A model generated the notes under the pieces. It worked only from the letters and a program-made list of their open reading frames with translations, did no database searches and was not told the origin of the DNA. A program made the translations under genes and the position numbers. From the NCBI GenBank assembly GCA_964519835.1, contig CAZFLD010000014.1, positions 5,145-69,144 of the forward strand: a stretch of 64,000 nucleotides of DNA, written 5' to 3'. The stretch comes from CAZFLD01 sp964519835. Its GTDB lineage: Bacteria > Spirochaetota > Spirochaetia > DSM-27196 > CAZFLD01. Of the stretch, positions 18,414 through 24,842 are shown one piece after another. Every line of letters starts with the position of its first letter. Positions within the stretch are counted from its first letter, which is position 1.

Positions 18414-19859
18414 TTAGGACTGCGGTGCTCTGGGCCGTTTCCAATCGCTGAGGGGGACAAAGTCACCCTCCGGCAAAAAGTCCAATCCAAATGGCGCCCG
18501 ATTGATGGAGCCGGTGGAAAGCATGCCGGCGTTGATGCGCAGCTCCGCGTAGCCCTCTTGGCCAATCCGGTACAGGTCGCCGTGGGCCGCCGCGGTCGTT
18601 GTTTGTAGTGCCTCGGGAAACATCGAAAGTCCTTTGAAATAGTGGTGGCCGTTTCGCTCCACGTGAGGTATCCCGAGTTTAGCGACTACGGCCAGATCCT
18701 GGAGCAGGGCGATCGGACCGATGTTTACCAGGTCCTCGGCGCTCATCACGTAACCCGCCTCCGGCGCGGCTTCCACACGGTCGGAAACTCGTGCCGCGTT
18801 GATCAAACCCTTGAAGACGCCCTTGCAGTTCTTGTGGCTGGTGCCGCGGTATCCTCGTGACAACGCGTCCGGCAACGAAGCAAGACTGCCGTCGGACTCG
18901 TCGATGATGATGGGCGGCGCGTCAGTCCAAGAACGCAGCACATTTCCCACGGCGTTCGAAAGGGCGTACTCGCGCTTGAAAGGCTGCTCAACAAAGATAA
19001 GCCGTGTGAAGAAGGAACTCAGGCGAGGCGAGCTACGGACCTGCCCCCAAAAGCTTTGGAAGCGACCGACATCAACAAACTGTTCGTTGCCGTCCAAGGT
19101 GAAGCGAAAGCCGGCAGTTGTCTTATCGTTGAGAATTGCTGAGATTGCGCTCAGTCGCTCGATGTCGTTCGTCACGTCTCCGCAGACCTTGATTTTGAAG
19201 TGACTCAAACCGTATTGCTCGATGTCCTCTTCGAGGGATTCCGGCAATCCGTCTCCAATCGGTTCTGCAACCTCCGACCGAGTAAGCGGGTCTGCCATGC
19301 CGACGGTGTGGCGGGCAGTAAGCGACTCAAGCGGCTTGGCGGCCAGCACGTCCCGCATAGATCTATCAGTCGGTGGGTCGCTGATCCGGTTGACGTCCAC
19401 CACGATTGTCCCGGCGGCGAGAAGCTGTGAGAGAGTAGCGCTACGAAAGCGGCAAACCGCGTCGATGACCGCTCGCTCGACGAGGGTCAGCCCAAAGTGC
19501 GACAGTAACGGCGGAAATCCTGTCCCATTCCCCCAAGCGATTTGCTCCTGGTAAAGGTCGTACCAGAGGTGAAAGGGCTGATCGAACTCTCCGTACTCGA
19601 GTGCACGCGTTCCTGCTGCCTGCACCACCTCCCACAAGCGATCGAGGTCGCTTTGAACGCCGGCAACGGGGTCCTTTTCGAACCATTTGGGTACGAGGCC
19701 GTCCCCGGCCACTCCTTGAACCGTCTTGCCGTTGCCGACGTCGATTGTTGCTCGGACAAACACGTGCGGCATGGCGGTGAGCTCGGCGATGCCGAATCGG
19801 AACGGCATACGAGTTTGGCAGGGAAAGCTTGCGACATCTAGTGCGATTAATCTAAACAC
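18414..19859 (-). CDS. Enolase-superfamily dehydratase/racemase, paralogue 2
   Basis: A 481-residue paralogue of the protein at 735-2174, with the same order of catalytic elements: KIKV near residue 223, FTLDGNEQF near 256, FVEQPF near 290, IIDESDGS near 320 and SHKNCKG near 343. The start is a GTG preceded by GGAGGAGGT. It is the last gene of a minus-strand operon after an aldo/keto reductase and a UroD-like protein, 11 bases downstream of the latter. This neighbourhood suggests a three-step conversion in which this enzyme dehydrates or racemises an acid (inference). Confidence 0.82.
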   Translation of the reverse strand: MFRLIALDVASFPCQTRMPFRFGIAELTAMPHVFVRATIDVGNGKTVQGVAGDGLVPKWFEKDPVAGVQSDLDRLWEVVQAAGTRALEYGEFDQPFHLWYDLYQEQIAWGNGTGFPPLLSHFGLTLVERAVIDAVCRFRSATLSQLLAAGTIVVDVNRISDPPTDRSMRDVLAAKPLESLTARHTVGMADPLTRSEVAEPIGDGLPESLEEDIEQYGLSHFKIKVCGDVTNDIERLSAISAILNDKTTAGFRFTLDGNEQFVDVGRFQSFWGQVRSSPRLSSFFTRLIFVEQPFKREYALSNAVGNVLRSWTDAPPIIIDESDGSLASLPDALSRGYRGTSHKNCKGVFKGLINAARVSDRVEAAPEAGYVMSAEDLVNIGPIALLQDLAVVAKLGIPHVERNGHHYFKGLSMFPEALQTTTAAAHGDLYRIGQEGYAELRINAGMLSTGSINRAPFGLDFLPEGDFVPLSDWKRPRAPQS

Positions 19860-19870
19860 TCACCTCCTCC

Positions 19871-20932
19871 CTACCGTATCATCAGCGACTCGTAACACCT
19901 GTTGTAGTACAGAGCTGCTTCGACCGGGGTGTTCGCCGGGATGTGGTTGCCCACCGCCAAAAAAAAGCCCGGGTGAGGCTTCCCAATCTCGGTGCAGCGC
20001 TCCACCTCTTCGCGGATCGCGGCTTGGTCGCCGTCCAAAAGAACTCTGGTGTCCGCATTCCCGACAAAAAAGTGTGTCTTGCCATACGTCTTGGCGATGT
20101 AGGCAATGTCGGTCATGGGCTCGATCACAAAGCCGCTGACCCCGGTACCGGCGATGTCGTCGATAAACTCGGAGAAGTCCCCATCGCTGGTATACACGAT
20201 GATCTTGCCCGATTTCTTCAACGGCTCCAAGAGACGGCGGTAGTTGGGAAAGACGTATTCCCGATACCACTTTGGGCTGATAAACGGACCACTACTCCAA
20301 ACGATGTCGTCGTGAACCATAATCACCGGTGACTTCGACAAGGCGGCAGCGGTGAAGAACTGAAATGCCCAGTCGGTGTATCGTCCCGCAACGGCTCCGA
20401 AGGCGTCTCCGTCTATGCCGGCAGCCGTTAGCAGCAGGTCCCAGCCAAAGAGCTCGATAAGACCACTGATCAGGCTAATGTAGATTCCGGTCATGTTCAC
20501 CGCGTCGGGAAAGCGCCGGCAGTTACGTTGGTACTGATTGTCCATGTCGGCAATCAGGCGCTCCTGAGTATATGATGGGAGCATTGAGCACGGGTCAAAG
20601 GCCAGAGCTTGTTCGGGGGCTTCGAAGGGACTCCGTTCCGGCTTGACCTTATCGGCTCCGTCGGACGCGTACACCGCGTGCCCCATGTCCGTGTGGAAGT
20701 CTCCGAGGTAGGACCGGTGGATCTGCACCGCCCAGACAAAGTCGTAGTTCCAAGCACGCACAAAATCCTGCGTCGCTTGTTCGCGTTTGTCCTCGGATGA
20801 CGCGGCATCGACGTGCCGGCCGATCACTTGCGATATCAGAGGCCAGTGATAAACATGGGCGGAGTATTCGGTCCGTGGGACTCTCTGGTTTGGTTGAAGG
20901 GTGATGGCCGCCCAACCGTCCCTGTATGACAT
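19871..20932 (-). CDS. UroD-fold protein lacking the methyltransferase zinc triad
   Basis: A 353-residue uroporphyrinogen decarboxylase-fold protein, full length by the typical N-terminus SYRDGWAAITLQPNQRVPRTEY. The zinc ligands used by MtaA-type members are missing: the H-x-C site reads YTSDGD and the distal Cys site reads VGNAD. It therefore probably does not activate a thiol and may bind another ligand or catalyse a different reaction. ATG overlaps the stop of the aldo/keto reductase gene (TAATG) with GAGGAAG just upstream. Bases 19993-20875 are duplicated without change at 8866-9748. The function is unknown, and its coupling to the reductase and enolase genes is the best clue. Confidence 0.8.
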   Translation of the reverse strand: MSYRDGWAAITLQPNQRVPRTEYSAHVYHWPLISQVIGRHVDAASSEDKREQATQDFVRAWNYDFVWAVQIHRSYLGDFHTDMGHAVYASDGADKVKPERSPFEAPEQALAFDPCSMLPSYTQERLIADMDNQYQRNCRRFPDAVNMTGIYISLISGLIELFGWDLLLTAAGIDGDAFGAVAGRYTDWAFQFFTAAALSKSPVIMVHDDIVWSSGPFISPKWYREYVFPNYRRLLEPLKKSGKIIVYTSDGDFSEFIDDIAGTGVSGFVIEPMTDIAYIAKTYGKTHFFVGNADTRVLLDGDQAAIREEVERCTEIGKPHPGFFLAVGNHIPANTPVEAALYYNRCYESLMIR

Positions 20933-21975
20933 TACCTGACTTCCTCGGCAAGAATCGCGTCTATAAGTTTGAGCTCCTCTTCAGAAAACGAAGTGTTTTC
21001 AAATGACTTCACGTTTTCTCGGACCTGTTCGGGCCGGCTTGCCCCAATAATCGTACTGGTTACCCGCGAGTCTTGGAGTACCCATGCAATAGCCATCTGC
21101 GCCAAGGACTGACCACGTTGCTTCGCATGATCATCGAGTTTTCGTACCACCGAAAGCAGCGACGGCGTAAAAACGTCCTTGCTCAGGTAAGTCGACTCGG
21201 AAGCTGCGCGCGAGTCGTTGGGGATACCGTTGAGGTATTTTTCCGTGAGTCTTCCACCTCCGAGGGCCATAAAACTGATCACCCCCATACCCTCCCGCGC
21301 GGTAACGGGCAAGAGATCGTCTTCGATCCATCGGTTTCGCATATTGTAGATGGGCTGGTGCACCCGTGGTTTGACAAATCCGTTCCGCTCACAGACCCGC
21401 ATTGTCTCCGAGGTCATATCTCCTCGGTAGGAACTGACGCCGGTGTACAGGGCCTTTCCCGACCGCACGGCTTGGTCGAGCGCCCCGAGTGTCTCTTCCA
21501 GCGGAGTGCCTTCGTCGGGTCCGTGCACATACCAGATGTCCACGTAATCGGTGCCAAGGCGGCGAAGCGACTCGTCCAGACGTGGCAAGAGGTTCTTGCG
21601 GTTCTTGGTCTTAGCGTTCGGTCCAGGATGAATAGCCACGCCGGCCTTGGTGGCAATAACAATTTCTTCTCGATGAGCCCCAAAGTCGTCGCGGAGGATT
21701 CTTCCCACGCGTTCTTCGGCCGTGCCGGGAGGAGGGCCATATGCGTTGGCAAGGTCGAAGTGGTTAATGCCCAGGTCAAAGGCGGTGAACAGGATCCGTC
21801 GGCAGTTGTCATGGAGGTCCGGTTCGTCGAGTCGCTTCGAGTCCGTACCCGCTCCGCCGAAGTTGTGCCAGGTTCCAAGGGAGAGCGCGGAGATCTTGAG
21901 TCCTGTGGCGCCCATCGGCCTAAACCAATCTTCGGCCACCTCGTACCTTTCCGAGTCGGGAGTGTATTGCTGCAC
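20932..21975 (-). CDS. Aldo/keto reductase (YghZ/L-glyceraldehyde-3-phosphate reductase-like)
   Basis: A 347-residue NADPH-dependent reductase with the catalytic tetrad D74, Y79, K110 and H151 and the C-terminal cofactor loop IIGASRPEQV. The N-terminal pattern (FRPMGATGLKISALSLGTWHNFGG) matches the YghZ/voltage-gated K-channel beta-like branch. The GTG at 21975 is chosen because TTGGAGG lies eight bases upstream; the longer open frame to 22191 runs through a repeat element and a gene relic and is not used. It heads a three-gene operon with the UroD-like and enolase-like genes. It presumably reduces a sugar aldehyde or ketone. Confidence 0.85.
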   Translation of the reverse strand: MQQYTPDSERYEVAEDWFRPMGATGLKISALSLGTWHNFGGAGTDSKRLDEPDLHDNCRRILFTAFDLGINHFDLANAYGPPPGTAEERVGRILRDDFGAHREEIVIATKAGVAIHPGPNAKTKNRKNLLPRLDESLRRLGTDYVDIWYVHGPDEGTPLEETLGALDQAVRSGKALYTGVSSYRGDMTSETMRVCERNGFVKPRVHQPIYNMRNRWIEDDLLPVTAREGMGVISFMALGGGRLTEKYLNGIPNDSRAASESTYLSKDVFTPSLLSVVRKLDDHAKQRGQSLAQMAIAWVLQDSRVTSTIIGASRPEQVRENVKSFENTSFSEEELKLIDAILAEEVR

Positions 21976-22020
21976 GGTTGTAACCTCCAACGCATAGTAT
22001 CGCCCGCGCCCAGGACCTGC

Positions 22021-22160
22021 ACAATCTCGTTGTTTGGGATTGTTGTGCCGGTGGTTTAGGAGTTTTGACGACCGGCGTATCAATGCCTCACGGAATGAGC
22101 CGCCGTGTGCGCAAAAAGGGGCGCCGAGTCTACTCGGCGCCCCAGATCGGCGCAGATCCG
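22021..22160 (-). repeat. Intergenic terminator/leader repeat, copy 1
   Basis: About 140 bases that recur at 24681-24821 with roughly six differences. Read on the minus strand the element holds a terminator hairpin and then about 100 bases leading to the next gene, including TTGATA followed 18-19 bases later by a TAAAC box that could be a promoter. The similarity continues weakly to a shared GCGATACTA just before the ribosome binding site region. It lies directly upstream of the aldo/keto reductase operon. Confidence 0.75.
22113..22143 (-). terminator. Rho-independent terminator in repeat copy 1
   Basis: A perfect 11-bp stem (GGGGCGCCGAG at 22118-22128 with CTCGGCGCCCC at 22133-22143, four-base loop), followed on the minus strand by T5 (22113-22117). 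It would stop minus-strand transcription arriving from the deacetylase-like gene or the relics. Confidence 0.8.
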
Positions 22161-22180
22161 AGTCCCTGGACTTGACCCTG

Positions 22181-22523
22181 GGCCGGTACACAAGTCTCTG
22201 GTTCTGCAGTGTCAGGCTTCCCCCGCCTTAGGCCCGGTAGTCCGGACCAAAGATGAGGCCGTGCGGATTGATCAAGGGCTCGATGCCGAAACCGCGGTTT
22301 GTCTCAACATCGGCGACGAGGCCGGAAGCGTACCGTTGTTGTTTCCGCCGAGCATGAATCGGAATAGCCGGCAATTTCGCGAAACCTGCAGCACCCGACG
22401 GTTTTGTTCTTTTTTTCTGTCGTGGAGATAGACCCGCATGTGACTTGCGCCCCCAGTAGCGGCTCCACCAGGATTGTGTGGCGTTCCGGTGTGCGCGGAT
22501 TGTATCGTGGTCGGCGCGATGGA
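22181..22523 (-). pseudogene. Relic of a DUF5703 glycoside-hydrolase-like gene
   Basis: Minus-strand translations in changing frames line up with the middle of the DUF5703 protein at 9994-12323: NATQSWWSRYWGRKSH, then RRVLQVSRNCRLFRFMLGGN, then GLVADVETNRGFGIEP, then FGPDYRA, a TAA stop and GGGSLTLQNQRLVYRP. The order and spacing agree with the longer gene (ATYAWWREFW, RRALQVSKNYRLFRFLLG, GLVHDVEMERGLGITEP, GGGSLTQQNQRLVYWP). Only about 115 codons remain, with frameshifts and a deletion of the segment after LGGN. It is not a copy of the 10-kb gene but of a diverged homologue. Confidence 0.7.
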
Positions 22524-22684
22524 TCAGCTCAAATCGGCGGAAAATTCCTTGGCATAAGCCCCGGCCATGTCTTGCTGCACATCCGCCACGGCGACGACAC
22601 GAGCCTCGGGGTTCTCAAAGATCGACTGCAAGTGGGGCGGCCGATAAAACCGCAGCCAACAACGCCGAGAGAGAGTGGTTGCAA
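22524..22684 (-). pseudogene. N-terminal relic of a Gfo/Idh/MocA oxidoreductase
   Basis: From a TTG preceded by GGGGAG the frame reads QPLSLGVVGCGFIGRPH and continues LQSIFENPEARVVAVADV, the Rossmann start of a Gfo/Idh/MocA protein with an intact GxGxxG loop. It ends at a TGA after 53 residues, where the DUF5703 relic begins. The gene has thus been cut at its 5' sixth and joined to unrelated sequence. It starts just after the stop of the deacetylase-like gene, so it was once its operon partner. Confidence 0.7.
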
Positions 22685-22689
22685 CGCAC

Positions 22690-24465
22690 CTAAAGCTCCC
22701 CTTTTCGTTTCGCTCGAATCGTCTCGCCAGGTTCGGTACAGGAGTCTTTCAGGGTGGCGTGAACCAGCTGTGTTTCAGGCCCCTCGACGGGCGCGAGCGG
22801 CCTGAGATCACGGGTAATAGTCCCGTTCTCGTCCCGGTACACGTGCAGTAAGAGTTGCATCTCACTTCGACCGGTTAGGTCAACTTCTATGGCGCCGGCG
22901 CTTTTGTCGTACCGCACGGAAGCTAAACCGACGCCATGCCGACACCTCGCGTACTCGCCCATGTGAGTCCACGAGGTGTGGATGAGTTCGTATTGCGCAA
23001 TCTTCCGGCCTATTCCGGAAAGCAGGCGGTCCCACTCTTGAGGTGTGAGGATGGCAATGTTCTGCTCGTGCGTTGTAAGAACCACGGGCATGAGGGATCG
23101 CAGCTGATGAAGAATCCCAAACGACCCGTACTCGGCGCACTTCTCAATGTCGGCTACCCGTCGGCCGTTGGCCCAGAGGAAGTCGTACGACTCGCCGACC
23201 GGTTTGACAAGGTCCCTTGCAACAAGCGATTCGGTTAGCGCCTTGGGGATAATGTCGTAACCCGGCGATATGACAAAAAAACCGTCCGCCATCTTTTCCG
23301 TGTCGATCACACCGCCCTGCCCGCCGTAGGGCAGCAATCCGCGCTCGGTGAACTTGAGCCTGGTTTCGGCGGCCAGAGGACGGTTGAGCAATGTCATTTC
23401 TCGTTCACGAAGAAACTGCAGCGCCGTGTGACCAATGTCCCCAAAGTGTGGACAACTGACGTGCGACCAGGTGATTCCGATGCCTGCGGCGAATGCGTCC
23501 ACCCTGCCGAACACCTCTTCCAGCTCGACGTGCGTGTAACACCGTCCGCTTCGATGCTCGAGGGGCGCTGCCGGTTTCCAGAATATCTGCCGGGCCCAGT
23601 CAAAGGCATGCGGACTGAACTCTGCAACTCCATCGTCGTACAGCCGCTTTATTTTTCCGCCGAGATCCTGGTCGATGTTGTCGAGAAACAACGAAACATG
23701 CGGGATCCAACCGTGCTTGTGAAACGTGTCCACCCACCCGAAGTGGTCCTCGCCACTGCAGTCGTCTATGCGGGCCGTCGCGAAGGGTGGCATAGCGAGC
23801 ATGGCAAATGGCTTTCGGGCGGACCACACGATGCTCCTCCAGAACAAGTCGTCGAGACCCCCACCGTGCCCAAGATACTCGCGCTGCCACAACCGAGAAG
23901 AAAGCGAGCTCAGCACGAACTTGCCGGAACCGTAGGTTCCGCTGAAAATGCCCACTTGCCCACCCGAGTCGGCAATGCGAACAAGCACGGTGCACGCAGC
24001 CGAGACGTTTACAACGTCGCCGCATTCAATCGGCTTGTTCAGACTAATAAACTCCGGTTCTCGAAGCTTGGTAATAAAGTGGTTCACATCCCATACCCTG
24101 ATCTGTGCCGTAGTGGTATGGGGCATCCGCGAGAATCCCTCTCGGGTTCGCACGCCACCGAGCGCCTTTATCGCGTCGGGGTACGCGTGGATATCGCCGT
24201 CGAACGAAACCAACCCGGCGCCTCGGAAAACGGCATCGGCCAGCGAGTGAGCCGCGCTCTCGGACAGCGCTCCTAAGACTCCCTGCTGCGCCACGAGGAT
24301 AACCGCATTCTCTCCGACCCCTTCCAAGTCTTCGGTCGCAATGTCGAGAATCGTGTAGGGAGCCTTGTAAAAGTCGAGAGCCGAGTAGACGACCTCGTAG
24401 TTGGCCTCGTAGGTCTCGCTCGCCGTGCTGTTCACCAAGCACAGGACCTGCCTGTTTGAGCTCAT
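22690..24465 (-). CDS. Large polysaccharide-deacetylase-like protein with N-terminal amidotransferase-like domain
   Basis: A 591-residue protein from the ATG at 24465, which has AAGGAGAG at good spacing. The N-terminal 200 or so residues alternate strands and helices around VLCLVNSTASETYEANYE, VILVAQQG and GGLVSFDGD-like segments, resembling ThuA/class I amidotransferase-like folds. From about residue 235 the pattern ARIDDCSGEDHFGWVDTFHKHGW, then FSPHAFDW and HVSCPHFGDIGH resembles NodB-type deacetylases with an Asp-Asp and His metal site. No signal peptide is evident, so it appears cytoplasmic. I do not recognise a named family; function is only suggested. The terminator/leader repeat copy 2 precedes it. 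Confidence 0.55.
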   Translation of the reverse strand: MSSNRQVLCLVNSTASETYEANYEVVYSALDFYKAPYTILDIATEDLEGVGENAVILVAQQGVLGALSESAAHSLADAVFRGAGLVSFDGDIHAYPDAIKALGGVRTREGFSRMPHTTTAQIRVWDVNHFITKLREPEFISLNKPIECGDVVNVSAACTVLVRIADSGGQVGIFSGTYGSGKFVLSSLSSRLWQREYLGHGGGLDDLFWRSIVWSARKPFAMLAMPPFATARIDDCSGEDHFGWVDTFHKHGWIPHVSLFLDNIDQDLGGKIKRLYDDGVAEFSPHAFDWARQIFWKPAAPLEHRSGRCYTHVELEEVFGRVDAFAAGIGITWSHVSCPHFGDIGHTALQFLREREMTLLNRPLAAETRLKFTERGLLPYGGQGGVIDTEKMADGFFVISPGYDIIPKALTESLVARDLVKPVGESYDFLWANGRRVADIEKCAEYGSFGILHQLRSLMPVVLTTHEQNIAILTPQEWDRLLSGIGRKIAQYELIHTSWTHMGEYARCRHGVGLASVRYDKSAGAIEVDLTGRSEMQLLLHVYRDENGTITRDLRPLAPVEGPETQLVHATLKDSCTEPGETIRAKRKGEL

Positions 24466-24651
24466 GTTGTGTCTCTCCTTGATCGTTTGTCGATGGCCGT
24501 TCAAAGGCATCGAACACCGTTTGTATAAGGACTCCCAGTTGTCCGGCATTTGCCCGGATATCTCCAAAGCGAAGCCACGACGATTGGCGTGTTGAACCTT
24601 CTCAATCACCGCCCGCTCCAAGGCTTCCGGCGGCTCGCCGTACAGCCCCAA
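24466..24651 (-). pseudogene. Possible 3' relic of a UroD-family gene
   Basis: The open frame ahead of the chosen start reads GLYGEPPEALERAVIEKV, then NRRGFALEISGQMPDNWESL, which resembles the C-terminal end of UroD-family methyltransferases, where a glycine-rich 'returns at the last strand' segment precedes PxN. It is in frame with the deacetylase-like gene without an intervening stop, so it could alternatively be a real N-terminal extension. I favour a relic, because a strong ribosome binding site precedes the internal ATG. Confidence 0.35.
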
Positions 24652-24680
24652 GTGTAGTATCGCTCGCGTGCGTGACCCAC

Positions 24681-24821
24681 ACAGTCTTGTTGTTTGGGAT
24701 TGTTGTGCCGGTGATTTAGGAGTTTTGACGACCGGCGTATCAATGCCTCACGGAATGAGCCGCCGTGTGCGCAAAAAAGGGGCGCCGAGTCTCCTCGGCG
24801 CCCCAGATCGGCGCAAATCCG
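24681..24821 (-). repeat. Intergenic terminator/leader repeat, copy 2
   Basis: Second copy of the element at 22021-22160, about 96 percent identical by eye. It sits between the end of the large secreted-protein gene and the start of the deacetylase-like gene. As in copy 1, the minus-strand order is terminator, then about 100 conserved bases, then a shared GCGATACTA (around 24655-24663) leading into the next transcription unit. Confidence 0.75.
24773..24804 (-). terminator. Rho-independent terminator after the large secreted-protein gene
   Basis: An 11-bp perfect stem (24779-24789 with 24794-24804) and loop TCTC, followed on the minus strand by T6 (24773-24778). The loop base differs from copy 1 while the stem is unchanged. 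It lies 39 bases past the stop of the gene at 24843. Confidence 0.85.
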
Positions 24822-24842
24822 CCAAGACCTTATGGAACTCCG

